DNA of 64,000 nucleotides from Delphinapterus leucas (Eukaryota > Chordata > Mammalia > Artiodactyla > Monodontidae): the NCBI RefSeq assembly GCF_002288925.2, contig NW_022098093.1, positions 935,266 through 999,265 on the forward strand. Direction: 5' to 3'. Positions within the stretch are counted from its first letter, which is position 1. Each line of letters starts with the position of its first letter. The position numbers and the translations under genes were made by a program. The notes beneath the pieces are model-generated. The model was given only the letters and a program-made list of their open reading frames with translations. It was not told the DNA's origin and ran no database searches. Below, one piece after another: positions 23,200-36,639 of this stretch.

Positions 23200-23460
23200 C
23201 TAATTCTCCAGTCCAAAAAGCAATCCAAACTCCATACCTGTCATTAAAGGCCTGCTATTCCTGGCCCTAAACTTACTTCCCAGTGCTAGTCAACTCTAGC
23301 TTATGCTGTGATTCTCTGTTTATTGCTCAGAAGTACATGGACAAGAATATGCCTCCTCATTTTTGCTTGTAAACCCTCAGCCTCTGCTTCTCCCAGGCCT
23401 TTTCAGCTGTACGGAAAAGTGTCTCCATCTGGGAGCTCACCCCTTCCTAATGCCTGAACT
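23200..23460 (+). mobile_element. LINE-2 3' UTR fragment, sense
   Basis: 'ctgctattcctggcccta', 'aactctagcttatgctgtga' and 'cttctcccaggccttttcag' follow the order of the L2 3' region. Degraded. Confidence 0.55.
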
Positions 23461-24624
23461 AAAGATGGATAATCACCTTATATGATGCAGACATTGGAAG
23501 TGGACTGGGAATAAAATTCCTCCTTGTAAAATGAGAATCTACTGCTGGCTCCTAACATGCAACTGTCCTGGGCCATTTGTCATGATGACCCAGAGCTACC
23601 ACTTCAATTTTTTATTTGAATTTAACGGCCTTGTTAATCCTGGAGTTCTGCTCTGAGCTCTGGCTTTCTTGGCTGGGGCTCTGATCCCCTGCCTGGCTCT
23701 TGTCAGGTTCCATCCAAAATAGGTGGGGCTCCTGGGTCCAGATTCTCCTGCCCACAGTGGCTGCATCTGGACTCAGTCCAAAGGGTGGCCTGTGTGGTGG
23801 AGACGTAAAGGCCAGAGCTCAGCTGGGCAGAGTTGTCACCTAGAATGAGTAAACATAAGTCATGCCCAGTAGAGTGGTAAGGGCAGAGAGGGAAGCCAGG
23901 AAGGTGGTAATAAATAGAGCCAAAAACTGCGAGCAAAATGGAGGCCTCCAGGAGCTACTTAGGTACTAGGAAATGAGCTGAGAGGTAAAGTCTTGGGGGA
24001 AAAGAGCAAGAGGGAACAGCACCTTTGCCATAATAGGGGCTGGCATGCCCAGTTTGTCTGTTGGTGGGTGCCAGCTTCATGGCTCATTGGTAATGCAGGA
24101 GAGGGTGTGCAGCAAACAGCTGCTAGAGGTCTTGTTCCAAGATGGATTGATCATCCGGAAACAAAAAACTGACATCTGCAATCAGCGAACATCACAACTG
24201 CCTGGAAAACCCAATTACCTTTCCCTTTAGATATCAAAACACTAAATATGCCCCTGTTCACCATGTCATGCCCTGTAGCCATTTGAGTTGAATGGCGGTT
24301 ATTCCACTCAAAACGCTAATCTCGTTGCTGGGCCAGTTTGTGCAGTTTCAATCCCATCATCCTCACCTTCCTTATATTTTTGTTGCTGAAAACTCATTTG
24401 CCTTGGGACCAAGCCTGCACCTGCAGGACAACATGTTCCACCCTATCCACCTGAAAAGTCCTCTTCTCTCCTTTTGCTACTCTTCTGCCTTGGAGATCTA
24501 ACTCAAGTTTTGTCTCCTTCGTATATCATATATCACTGGAACCATCTCCACGTGGTCTCTGCAGCTACCGAAAACTATAATCCTATTTAGAGATATTTGT
24601 TAAGCATTTTATTCATTTAACATT
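23461..24624. other. Unique or unrecognised DNA, locally GC-richer
   Basis: The part at 23630-23940 is richer in G and C than its neighbours and has several short frames on both strands, none with family features. I see no splice-site and exon pattern that I would defend. Confidence 0.4.
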
Positions 24625-24865
24625 TATATAGTACTTACTCTGTGCTGGCATTAAGTGTATTACAAATATTAACTCGTTTAATCTTCTTAACAGCACTATG
24701 AAGTAAGCATTATTACAGTCTTCATTTTACAGATAAAGGAACTGAGTCATAGAAAGCTTAAATAATTTGCCCAAAGACCCGCAGCTGGTAAGAGCCTGAG
24801 CTGAGATTAGAACTGAAGCAATCTAGCTCCAGAGTCTGTGCCCTGAACTACCTACCTTTCTAGGC
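24625..24865 (-). repeat. MIR SINE, antisense, nearly complete
   Basis: The + strand reads the complement of MIR in order: 'acttactctgtgctggcatt', 'cattttacagataaaggaac', 'ccgcagctggtaagagcctg', then 'gctccagagtctgtgccctg'. About 240 bases, close to full length. Confidence 0.85.
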
Positions 24866-24934
24866 TGCTTCTCAGATTATGCTGAACTTGCTTTGTAGGC
24901 TATACTATAAGTAAATACATAAAAAAGCTAATCC

Positions 24935-25110
24935 TAGATCCACAGCTTCTTGAAGGTAGAGATTGTGCATGTAGTTTTTCAGTGCCAAGGTTTTGTATAT
25001 ATTATACATATGTCTATCTGTACACACATATGCTCTTTATATACATATATACATGTTTTGCATATATAAGACATCAAGAAATGTTTATTGACTATGATAC
25101 TGAAAATATC
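24935..25110 (+). mobile_element. LINE-2 3' end, sense, split by AT microsatellite
   Basis: 'cttcttgaaggtagagattg' corresponds to the L2 'agctccatgagggcagggac' part and 'caagaaatgtttattgacta' to the L2 terminus. Between them is a TATA/ACAT-rich expanded stretch (24990-25070). Confidence 0.55.
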
Positions 25111-27954
25111 AATAAAATTAAAGATCGTTTAGCTATTACCAATGAATTAGCTCTTATCACTGTATGCAATCAAAAGTAGGATGTACATGAATAATTCAGC
25201 TAACCTAGTTATTTTTTCCTTGAAACATACAAATGATTTGCACAAATCACGTATTTGTATAGGATCTTATAATTCAATTTACTAAAACTTTGAGGTGACT
25301 TATCCTTGAAAAGCACTATAGAGAATAAAATTCAATATCGTTCCCACTTGACAGGTAAACTTATAAATAAACCATGATTCTTTCTAAAGGACAAAAGGTC
25401 TATCTTTTGTCACCCCATGAATTACGGGATATGTATTTTACTTCCTCTGTCAGCTGCCACTCTTGTGATTTCCAGAAGCTCTTCCATTCCTCTGGATAGC
25501 AAGGTTATTCTAAAGCAAATGGTGAAAAAGTCAAAAATGTAAAATAACTTGACACTAAAGGGTAAAATCTCTCCTAGCAAAGTGCCAAAGAATAGATTAG
25601 CAGCTTTTCTTCTCGAAAATTTTAAGATGAAATTATAAGCAATAGGCAATTTTCAGGTTGTCAAATATCTATAATCACTATGATTTCTGAATTTAATACA
25701 ATGTAGCTATGATTATTGTACATTTTGCTAAAATATACATTTTACATTTATGAAAACCCACTAAAAATGATGCAGTCAAATTTCAAAATTAAGGGGTTTT
25801 TCTTAACTTCTAATATGTGATTTCCATTCCATTCAACAAAGCTACTATAAAGCTATTATAAGGATATTTTTCCTATTACCAATGCTGAAATATTTAAACA
25901 TCTGAAAGAAATACCCAAGTGTTTCTATGTAAAAAGAAACAGCGTTCTTTCGAAAACATGAATTATATAAACTATAATTAGAGCTTCAAATTGAAAGTGT
26001 TTAAACTAAGATTACAAATTTCTGTGTTAAAAAGATACTGAGACATTCAGGGGAGAAAAGTAAATGCCGACTAACTAAATTATTTCTCCCACATTCCAAG
26101 CTGTTCTATCTCCTTCTTGACTTTCCCTCTACCATTATTTGATGATACATGAACATTAGTTCTGCTACAATGAATTCAGGTGAATTTTGCTTCTCTTACC
26201 ATGAGAGTTGGCAGTTTCTTTACTTGAAAGTATAAATTTTTATTAATCTTCAACTAAACATGGTCTGTTGAATAAAGTAAACTGATATAGGTAAAAATAC
26301 AAATTGAATGCTACGTTTTCGAACTAAACTGGAAATAATTTGTTAATTTTTTAAATAAAATGAGTTTTGTGCAGTTTTTAGGAACACACAGTAGAGATCT
26401 AGAAATTAAATGAATAACAGATCAAGGCACCACAAGGTAAAATGTGGGAGAACTGGACAGGAACCAGTGAGTGTTGAACTGACTGAGAATAAGAAGCACT
26501 AGAGTAAAAGAAGTTGTTTTAATAAGCTGTTTATGAAATTTAGAAAGATGACTCCAAATCACACATGCTAAAATTTTTAATGTCACTATTTTTGTAATCA
26601 GGGTAGCTCTTTATCCATCACAATTCTAAGTTCGTAAAGGAGAGGACTCATATGCTTCTTTACACTCTCCTGAGCATCTACTATAGTTCAGCTATAGCAC
26701 ATAACCAATTAGAAATGCTCTCTCTCTGGTATTATTTGCCAAAGGGGAATGGTAGGGTTCTTCCATTTCTAAATCATTTTGTTGTGTTTCCTATGAACAT
26801 AAAACTGGGTATTGTAAAATACTAGGAACAGGATAGTAGGAAGAGAGTAGATTGATACCCATATTAATAAAATTTGGCTTGTTTCTGAAGACATAAAATA
26901 AGAAAAACTCATTAAACCAAAAAAATTATTGCAAATAATACCTTTATTAAAGTAAAACATATATACCCTAGCACATTAAATACCCTGATGATTTGTAATA
27001 CTAATATTTGTTTAAAGGGTACTCTTCCTTCAGCATTGCAGCAAAGATTTACAAGATTTTTCTGTGAAGTATTACTATCTCAAACCAATCAAAGTTAAAT
27101 AGCACCAGTCAGGAATCAATTTTCCAGGCTTAACAAATGTCCAAAATGTTTACTGTCATTGAATTTATATTCACTATTTGGAAGTGTTAGCAAAAGAACC
27201 TAATACTTTGAGCACTGCACCAAAATATAACAGGGTGGTCAGATGACAATTTTATGAAATTCCAGTTACTAAATCAGATTTTTTTAAAGCGCACATGCAG
27301 AAAAAAGTTATAATGATTAAAGAAAAATCTTAATCTATTTGTGTTAATAATTAGTTTTAGATAGCATTTCAGCAATCTGGTGAGGTGAACTATTTTAATA
27401 AAATATTTTGAAAGTCTACATTTAAAGATAACTGAGAATATTCTATATTAAATGTAATTTGTTTCAAGATAGAGAGGGGAAAGTATGTGGAGACATGCCT
27501 CTTGCTTCATTTCATCATCAATTGATCTTTGACATTCATTTTTTCACTTAAATCTCTCTGGGCTAAAAGATAATCTGAGCTCTTTTCCCACTTTCCCTCC
27601 AAGGTGTGCAGAAACTCACAGCCTTCATAGCACATTATCGAATTTGCTTTCCCCTTCACCTAAATAGTCCTTGTGCCTGTTTTTGTGAACATCCAGAGAA
27701 TTGCTACCATCTAGTGTGCATGATCTGGTTAGATCTAGCTTTCAAGATACCTCTTTTTTTTGTTTTTAATGTCTATATTCTTGAGGGAATGACTTTTAAA
27801 ATTTATTTTCTAACCTTTCTTCTAAGTCTTAATCTTATCATATCAAAGAAAAGGGATGAGACTGTCTTTTTTTTTTTCCCCACTGGAGGCTTTCTTAATA
27901 GATACCCAGAAGTGTATGATTCCTTAATCAATTAATCAGGCTCAACTGCATAGT
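25111..27954. other. AT-rich intergenic DNA
   Basis: A long stretch of AT-rich DNA with no frame above about 110 codons and no repeat I recognise. The longest frame (27606-27935) has no family features and ends in a poly(T)-encoded Phe run, so I do not call it a gene. Confidence 0.45.
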
Positions 27955-28195
27955 GCCAACAGCTAATAAAATAATGGTACCTAAATTTATATAGTGTTTG
28001 ATAGTTTGCGAAGCATCTTCACAAACTTTATTTGATCATCACAAAAAACTTTGAGGTGGGCAGGTCAGATATAATCACCATTTTATAAATGAGTAGAGTA
28101 AAATCACTGTGTTAGCACAGCTGATGCAACAGTAGAGTTGGAACTAGAAGCCAGTTCTCTAATCCTGTCTCCAGTCCGCTCTTCCCTAACACACA
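27955..28195 (-). repeat. MIR SINE, antisense
   Basis: 'ttatatagtgtttgatagtt', 'ggtcagatataatcacca' followed by 'ttttataaatgagtagagt', then 'agttggaactagaagccagt' follow a MIR-family complement. More diverged than the copy at 24625. Confidence 0.65.
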
Positions 28196-28806
28196 TAGTT
28201 CCTGTGATATGTAGAGAACTCTGTAAATATCTCTCATCTTACTTTTATATGTTTATATATTCTAGTACCAAGATAGAAGGATTCTGTTACTCAAATAAAT
28301 TGGTAAAGATTTTATGTCTTCTGAAGTTAAGTGATATATAAGGAATGAAAACTAATTTATCTTTCCCCAATATAATTAATGTTTCAAACAGCAAAACTAA
28401 TGAGAATATTTATTTTCAAACTATAAATATTTAGTGTAAGGTCTTGTTCTCTAAGTTCCAGTTTTGCATTTACTTTCAATACAATAAATCATTATTATAA
28501 AAGCTTCACATTATTGAAGAAATATATTCAGTGAGTAATTTCAGTGAAGGAAGATTTCCACACAACTTTTTAGTTTTTGACACTTTAAATATTTAAACAT
28601 TATACACAAGTATATTACATATGTTACTCATCCCTGATACCTTATCATGAAAGTTGGGTATTAATATTATAGGAAAAAATGATGCTTGAGTATAAATATT
28701 GTTGGAAAATTGAAGACTGAGCACAAATGGGCATTCACTACTGGAACACTGTACAAGTTTTTCAAATAAGGAGCAGTCAGAAATCATGCATAATGCAGTG
28801 GTGCAC
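28196..28806. other. Unique AT-rich DNA
   Basis: No gene or named repeat seen. Confidence 0.4.
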
Positions 28807-28817
28807 CAGCTAACAAC

Positions 28818-29003
28818 AGACCAATGAAGATCATTTCAACCAGAGTTGGACAAGACTCAGAAAAATCCACCTGGTGAACAAAACCGAATAGTTTCCAGTC
28901 ATCCTTTAAGTCCAGACAGGTGTTAGTCGAAGTCAAGGATTCATATTTAAATCTGAGACCAAGGAACAAACAGCCACCAGCAAAAAAAAAAAAAAAAAAA
29001 AAA
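28818..29003 (+). other. Possible small retro-insertion ending in A22
   Basis: About 164 bases of ordinary-complexity sequence are followed directly by a run of 22 A (28982-29003). A possible target duplication flanks it: cagctaacaac at 28807-28817 and cagcaacaac at 29004-29013. The body matches no repeat I know. It could be the 3' end of some messenger RNA copied by L1 machinery; equally the A run may be an isolated microsatellite and the short duplication chance. Confidence 0.3.
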
Positions 29004-29013
29004 CAGCAACAAC

Positions 29014-30014
29014 GTGTAATTTGGCCCTTCCTCTCCTAACTCAATGGGAGTTTATCAGGCCAAAAGGATGGAGAAGTGAACAGTTATCCAGCGAATTGGT
29101 CTTCATCAAGAGAGTCAATCTGGATAACTGAGGCTTTGTGATCCACTTCTACTTGAATTGTCCTGAGCTCATTCAGTATAATATGTAACTATGCAACTCA
29201 CTGCTTTAATTCTTAGTCATGAATTCATTGCTAAACGTGCATTAGGGATGCAGGATTATATTAATATAAGATGATTATAGAGATCCTGAAAGCTAACTTC
29301 TTTTGTGATCTTTTTTCTTTCCCAGTTTATGGTTTCACACTGTGGCTTGTCTGTCTCTATATTAAGGAAGAAACTCATATGTTAACCAAGGACTTAAAAT
29401 TGAATTAAACCAGTTTTCTCCCTACCAAATATATCCATATTGATTTTACATTGCTTTGAAGCATCTAATTAGCCATATTTTAAATATGGAAATGAAAAGA
29501 TATTTTATCCAATAGACATCACAGACCCCGCAAATATTGAGTTCAGAAATGACTTATTGATCTTGTATATATCTGGCCTTTATCACATTTACTTGGTATG
29601 TTCTTAAAAATTATCCCCAAAATAGCTTAGCATTTTTCCTCAGGAAAAGAAGAAGCAGAGCAAAGGAGGAATAAAAGTCTACTCTATTCATTTTGGGTGA
29701 GTCATAAGTCAGCATTCCACTACAAAGACTACTTTACGTTATTTCTCACGGCATAGAAAGAAGTGTTCAGAAGCTATCCCAATGAGAATCTGTCTTTGTA
29801 GGTTTCATGACAATGCTCTGTAAATTTTATTATTTCTTCAGGCTTTCTTCTATACATAAGTATTAAATATCTCAAAACTTGGACTTGAACCATTTAATTA
29901 TTAAGGTCAGAAAATGTTAGTTTTTATTATTACCGAAATAGATTCTTCAAGGCTGCAATAAATTTTTTGGAGCAGAATTTTAATTAATTTAATTGAATAA
30001 ATTACTTGTTTATA
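29014..30014. other. Unique AT-rich DNA
   Basis: No gene or named repeat seen. Confidence 0.4.
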
Positions 30015-30330
30015 ATTCATTTTCTTGTTCTGGTTCAATAAACATTGAGTACATGACATGTATTAGGCCCAGTAAAAGGTATTCTAGATGTGAAAATGAG
30101 AAAGATGTGGTCCCTAACCTTAAGGAACGAGAACACAAGACAACACAGACACACAGACACACACACACCTTTTCAGTACAATACAACGGTGGTGTTTTTG
30201 CAAAAGATGCAGGTAGGAGACACATGAGGGACAATAACCCAGTTTGAAGTAGGCATAGGGAGAGGCTACAAAGTTTAGGCAGCATCCTTAGAATAGATAA
30301 AGCCTGAGATTTGTCTTGAATCAGAAGTCA
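30015..30330 (-). mobile_element. LINE-2 3' fragment, antisense
   Basis: 'ttcaataaacattgagtaca', 'tgtggtccctaaccttaagg' and later 'gatttgtcttgaatcagaag' follow the complement of the L2 3' UTR. A short ACAC run at 30146-30168 lies inside. Confidence 0.6.
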
Positions 30331-32399
30331 ATATTTTTCAACAAATGTAAGTGTGCCGTCTGCACCTGCATGAAGAGAGTGAGTGCCTTAAATTTTGCAC
30401 CCTGGCCACCTCCCTTGCCTCACCCTACTTTGGAGGCTCAAAAAGAAGATAACACTTTACATCACCATCTCAGGTATTCTGCTTAAAATAGATTTCATAG
30501 GAATTACAGAAATTGGCTAATTCCTGACTGTACATTCCTAAATAATTTGGATTGTTTTATATGTGATATGGTAGTCAAATTCAGAAAATACAGACATGTA
30601 ATGCTGGATATATTTTTGCTCCATTTTATGGTCTTAAATAAATATGCATGCCAGAGGGTCTCTTCTCAATTAGGTTTTGTAGGAACCCAATCATTCATAT
30701 GAGTGTTAAAAAAGGGACTTGAATATATTGGTTGCTGTTCTCACAAATGGAATTTCTAAAATCTCAAAATTGGTGATTCCTAGAGAGACCATATAATTTA
30801 CCATGTAAACGAGAACACTGTTTAGAATGAAAGAAAGCACTATTTATAATTTTGCTGCAACAGCGGGCATACACCAACACTGTCACAGGCAAAGATAGGA
30901 CACTCAACTACCCTAATTATTCCCATAATTCTCATAAATTTGAGAATTATGAGAAACACAGCAGCACCTTTAAAAATGAAGGAAGCTTCCTCCTCAAATC
31001 ACCACTCTAGGAGACCTAGAACCAAGCAGAGACTTTCTTTTGCCTTGGCCTCAAACAGCATGGATGCTCTGTAGTGTCTGTCTACGCACTGTTTTCCCTG
31101 ATAAGGGAGGCATGACCACAAACTTAGATGTGTTTTGACTGTCCGTCCTCAGCCACTCACGCAAATCACAAAAGGTAGTCAGAGGGAGTTAACCTCACCG
31201 CACAGACATATCTGAGTAGGTCATGTAAGACCATGCTGTGGAGGGCTGCTTTCACTCAGCCTATTGGAGAATATTGACTTTGAGCTACTCACTCCTTCAC
31301 GAAAAGTTTTCTTTTATTTGTCACTCTGACCCATCTCAGCTGGGTCATTTTTTAAAAAGATGTCCAAGTTAAAAAGAAAGTCCTGTTGCTTATATAAGAA
31401 AGAAAACAAAGTGGGGAAAAAAGAAAAACAAACTCAAAACTAAAAATGGATTATTTGAAGTATCTCTTCCTTCTTTTCCTTCAGTATCTTGAGATATTTA
31501 AAGGGCAAAGTGGGGTCAAAGATGAGGACAGTATAAAGAAAAGAAGCAATTTAAATTGTACTTTGAGACTACTTCTTGCTACTTCTCTCTTCTTTTCCCA
31601 TTGACTACCTCTTTGATATTTGTCTTCAACCTTCAGCCAATATCTCTCTTTTGATAACAAGGCAGTAACTCCATCTGATACAGAGAGCTCTAATATTGAC
31701 TATGAGGCATTTTCTTCCTTTATTTCTAGAAGAACATGGAAGTAATATACCTAAAGGTCCTCATAAGTCATTAGGATTTCTCTACTGCCTCCCATAGTTC
31801 TCACTGTGCTGGCTTTACCCTGTGGTTGAATTACTGCCTGCAGGATACCACATTTCACTACAGTTCTTCAGCCTAAATTCAGAACCTCAGATTTTTCACA
31901 TACTGGGGAAATAAGAATGAATTAGGCATACTTTATGCCATCAAAGAAACTTAATATAATCACTTCAGGGAATAAAATATCAAGATCAGGGGTTTCTATT
32001 TTCTGGACTTTCACTGCTACAAAGCAGGAAAATCCCATCACATAAAGTGTTATCTAGATATGAAAGTAGGAGTCTAATAGTTCTCAGCATTGCCCTAGGG
32101 AGATAATCCACCAAATGCCAGACTGTGGAAGCACAGTCACCGTTCGCTGTGCCAAATTTCATCAGCTACCATAACTTCACTCTGTGAAGATCATCTCTGC
32201 TTACGTGTTTTTATGCGAGGTGTCTTACAGCTAAAATATCTATGGTATTTATTATAATAGTACATCATTAGCTGATTGTTTTGCAGCGCCCCTAGTAAAA
32301 AGCATTTTCTCCTCCTCAAAATCTGTTAACATAAGCAACCCTGGAACTCACGTTTACAAATTCAATTTTGCTTAACTTATAATTGTTCCTTTATTTCCC
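30331..32399. other. Unique intergenic DNA
   Basis: No supported gene. A short perfect inverted repeat, ataattctcat and its complement, brackets 30926-30953 (about 9-11 base arms). Otherwise unremarkable. Confidence 0.4.
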
Positions 32400-32630
32400 T
32401 TTAGTTTATATATTTTTAAATAAGTGGTATGTTAACACAGTTCAAAAATGAAAATAATATAAAAGTATGTACAGAGGAAGATCCTCTTACCTTGTCCTTT
32501 CGTCCAATCCCCATCCCTTCAAATACACACGTAACCACTGTCATTAGTTTCATATCTATCCTTCAAGCATTGCTTTATGCTTATTCACACAATTCAAACA
32601 GATACACTTAATCACCCATTCTTTTATAAC
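32400..32630 (-). mobile_element. Old L1M-type 3' UTR fragment, antisense (probable)
   Basis: The + strand has 'gttaacacagttcaaaaatg', 'gaagatcctcttaccttgtc', 'accactgtcattagtttcat' and 'tatccttcaagcattgcttt', a recurring 3' UTR motif set of old mammalian L1 elements read in reverse. The subfamily is uncertain. Confidence 0.5.
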
Positions 32631-32739
32631 GTAAAAGGTAGCATATATTCAACTTTCCTTGCTTTAGGAGTTTACTAATTCTACAATTTTTCTCTTTTCA
32701 AATTCATTGATCCTTGATTTTCTTCCTTCTCTATTCTTT

Positions 32740-33150
32740 TAATTTTTATTAGATTGTTTTGCTCTCCCCTTTCTTACTTTTTGAGTTGAAGGCTGTGGCA
32801 GAGACTATAAAATGTTCACCAATTTCTTCTTCCTCTTCTCCTGAGCACCTAACTCAACTCTACACTTCCCAGCCTCCCTTGAAGTTGGATGTGCCCAAAG
32901 GAGTGATTCCAAAGCCAATGGAATGTGAAGGAAAGTAATGTGATCTTTCCCTGGGTCAGGTTTTCAAGAAGAATTTGCATCTCCTCTGCAATCTCCTGGC
33001 CGGTGGCAAGTGGTGATGAAGCCCTAGAAGATGACAGAACCATAAGATCAAAGGATCCTGGGTGCCTGAATTACTGCATTTAGGTGAGCCCTTGATGACC
33101 AGTAACATCTAACTTAGTGTATTAGTGTATTGCATGAGTACGAAATAAAC
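32740..33150 (+). mobile_element. Ancient LTR-like repeat
   Basis: Contains 'ctacacttcccagcctccct' followed by 'ccaatggaatgtgaaggaaa', then 'gaagatgacagaaccataag' and 'ggatcctgggtgcctgaatt', ending with 'acgaaataaacttatttg' (a polyadenylation signal). This order is that of a widespread mammalian LTR consensus; I cannot name the family with certainty. No coding sequence. Confidence 0.55.
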
Positions 33151-35539
33151 TTATTTGATTCACTTTATGTTTGTATTACATGTTATAGTATGTTTACCTC
33201 TTCTGATATTTAGAGAGTATAGTATTTTTAATGAATTTTTTATCATTATAATTAATTTATAATCTGTGCATACCCATAGTGCTCTATATTTTGTCATGTC
33301 TGTTTGCTCTCTATTATGAGCAGTGATAAAATTAGCATTTTTCTTCTACTTCCTCTTCTATCACATAATACTTTTCAATAGTATTACATATTTTTCTTTG
33401 GCTACAACATATGCTTTAGACTTCTCTTACCACGTTTTACTGAATGGAAGAATCCCACTTTTTCACATATAAGTATCTCTAAAATTGAAATGTGTCTTAC
33501 AATCAAAGGTAAGTTACAATTGTAATTGGAGGTGTGATTTTTTGGCAGAGCTCGAAATAGAGCATTTCACAGTTGAGAGTGCCTTAGACATGATTTGAAC
33601 TCTATGAGATTTCTAATATTCAACTGTTTGGGGATTATAAAATGGCAATTCCATATAGTTCAACCTAATATGTTTTCCAACTTTAAATAAAAATTTGAGA
33701 CTTGGTTATTACAAATGAAGCCATTATCAAACATAGTTCTTCCCACCTTCTTTTACCCTTCCTCTCCCAATGCTTCTAAGTAAAATCATTCTTCCTGTTA
33801 CAAGAAATGAGATTTACATTTTAAACCATCATTCTAATTCCCACATTTATTTTGATCTTTGTTCTAGAGTTAGATATATTCAGTGCTCACTTCCAGTCCT
33901 TTTGCTGAAGTTTCCCCAGTGACTCTTGGTTGACCTACCAGACAGCTCTGTAGCTGTTCCCTCCTCTATTATCACAAACACAGACACACTGCTTCCTGCA
34001 AGCACTGTGCCTCTCTGTGTAGGCCCACCGCCTCTCCTCAGGGAAAAAACCGAGTCCAGAAAGGCTTCTGCCTCTAGCCTTGCTCACCTTAAGTTCAGGA
34101 ATACTGTTAAAGGATAAAGCTGTTGCCACTTCAGGAAGTGTTTATTTGCTTCCATTTTCTGAAACCTCCTTTTCCTGGGCCCTCTCATCCTGTTTTGTGC
34201 TTCTTCCCTTTTATTCCTCCCTTTAACTAGTCTCCTTCCCTTTAATTCTTCCTTCATGGTTTCCACCAGAATTCAGATGCTCATGGCAGTTCCTACCTTA
34301 TTTTGGAGTATGTGTGATTTCTGTCTCCCAGTTTAATTGCAAATAAAATTTGCAGGCTTTTGCTTGTTTGTTTGTTTTCCATCTTTCTTATTGCTCTTTT
34401 TATGATTTGCAGGAGAAGGGTGAGAATGCTGACTTCTACAGCCATGTTCACACTGGTAGTCAACTTTATTTCAGAGCAGTTCTCCATATACAGATGTGAT
34501 GAACCAAATGTAAAAGAAAGCTTTATGATTTAGAAGTAAACTGAATTTGCTTGATCATAATTAATGTAGTTTGGAAAAGCAATTCACTTCTAATCAATCA
34601 AATCTTCATGTGTTAAAAGACAATTCTGTGTGATATGCACATGTATAACTTAATACAACATTTGTAAATAAAAATTGTTGGTTATTTTCCTTAGAATTAT
34701 TTAGTGCTTAAGTAAGCAAATACATGATACTGTTACTTTAAAGAAAAAACAGTAGTATTAAAAAAAGGCACATGTATCTTCTCAAATGCTCAATATGCCT
34801 CTAAATTGAAATGCCATCTTAGCTTTTTTAACTGATTTCTTTCTTCAATCCATCATTTAACATCTGAAACAATACACTTGCAGTTGATGTAAAGAATGTT
34901 ATTTGTATATTTGTTTTTTAAATTGCTAATACACAACTTCAGATATTCTGAGAAAGAATATACCCACTTCTCTATTAAATATGGATCAATATCATTCAAG
35001 GTTAAGAACATATCAGCCAATGCAGAAAAAAAGAACCCTTAGAAACTCCTCACAACATTAATCTTTCCATCACTTAATATATTCCTGGGAAATGAGCCAT
35101 GAACAGCAAAATCAAAATAAAACACACAAATCTGAGAGATCCTGATTGCAAAAATTAGTTTTACACCATCCTATATTCACAGGATGATTTTGCCCAGTAG
35201 AATGTAGAAATATTGGCTCATTCTTCAAATCCACAGTCTAAACTATTAAAATGTTCTGTGTTGTTATTTTCATAATTTACTGCCATTACTTAAATATGTG
35301 CTATTTACATTGGTAATACACTGTAGATTCTAAGAGAAATTCCCGACACTCTTGAAAACAGATTAAAATAAATATATCAGTGTGTGGGCATTTCTTCTCA
35401 GAAACTAATTTTTGTTGCTTTTGGCAGAATAATGCAGCTACTTGACCAAAGAAGAGTTATTTTAAGAGAGCATACATCTTCAGGAGGAGAACATAAAGAC
35501 TAGTAGGGAAGGAAGGCCCACCTGAGCAGCAAGCAGGAT
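33151..35539. other. Unique AT-rich DNA
   Basis: No gene or named repeat recognised. The frame at 33926-34117 and its antisense partner have no family features. Confidence 0.4.
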
Positions 35540-35821
35540 TTATAAAATTAATTCACGGACGATAAAAGTCACATCCAAACTGACTGCATATTCTGTTACT
35601 GCCTCTAGCCCAGAAATGACAAAGAAGTGGTTTGCATGATACCAATTCCCCATTCCATAGCTCTGGCAGACATTGCTAATTGATGACAGCAGTCCCTCCG
35701 TCTTTGAATGCAGCCTCAGCACCTTTTTCAACATGGCATTACAAGTAGCCACCTCCAAGCAATCACACTTGACCTCACTTGGAACCTGTTCCCCAATCCC
35801 ATCTGGTGCAGCGCTATCCAC
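35540..35821 (-). other. Open frame of 93 codons, function unknown
   Basis: On the minus strand an ATG at 35819-35821 opens a frame of 93 residues with balanced amino-acid use: an acidic start, a Cys-containing middle (EVKCDCLEVATCNAMLKKVL) and a hydrophobic end. It is not explained by any repeat I recognise. There are no introns, family motifs or neighbours to support a gene, and a chance frame of this length in 64 kb is expected. It could also be the remains of an old element or of a retrocopy. Confidence 0.25.
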
Positions 35822-36284
35822 AGTTTTCTTAAACTAACCAAGTCACACCCTGCTATTTTCTGCCAAACATACTTTAGAGCCGCATAAGACTTATTTAGGT
35901 CTAAGAGCTTTAAAATGAATAATGAGCCTTTGGATACACTCGTCCTTGAGCTCTAAAGTCTGAGTTGACTTCAGGTTATCAAAACCACAGTCAGGTGCAA
36001 GACAGACTGTAGGACACTGCTGCCTTAGAGTTTTGCCAAGAGTTTACATGGGGTTTGGGACCTCAAAGGGGAGTAAGCAGAAAAGGAAGCACCTCCTTTT
36101 AAATCACATGTATCAATTTTATCCCTGAGTTGTCTTTGGATTATCACAGCCTAGGGCTATCCTGCTGGCATAGCTCTGTGACTGGAAGAGCACTTCTGGA
36201 GAGACCTGACATTACAAGACTCAAGTATATTATGGAGCCATGAAGAGTGGAAAGTGTGCTTGGGTAATGAAGCGGAAAGAACTT

Positions 36285-36475
36285 TGCTCAGCATATTTGG
36301 GTTCAAACCTTTCTGCTACTATGTGTGAATATTAATAACTTTAAACTCTTCTCACTCTGGGTCTTCTCAGTTCTAAATGACAAAATCTCCCTCAGAGCCT
36401 TAATATGAGGATTAATTGAAATAACACATGTCAAAATATCTGATGAATAGCAAGCCCTCAACATACCTTAGTTTT
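36285..36475 (+). repeat. MIR SINE, sense
   Basis: 'atttgggttcaaacctttct', 'gctactatgtgtgaatatta', 'ccttaatatgaggattaatt' and 'gatgaatagcaagccctcaa' follow the MIR order. Diverged. Confidence 0.7.
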
Positions 36476-36535
36476 CTTTTATATTTTCATTTTGGTTCTT
36501 TTATATTTTCACTTGGTTTTCATTTTGGTTCATTT
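36476..36535 (+). repeat. Short imperfect tandem T-rich repeat
   Basis: Units of about 23 bases built from 'ttcttttatattttca' and 'ttttggtt' recur two to three times with small changes. Confidence 0.6.
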
Positions 36536-36639
36536 GGTGAAAAGGGGTCACAATTTCCCATTATGTTTCTATCCAGGAATTTCCAAACTAGCCCTCTTCA
36601 AAATGTCTGAACTGTGACCCAATGACATGATATAACAAC

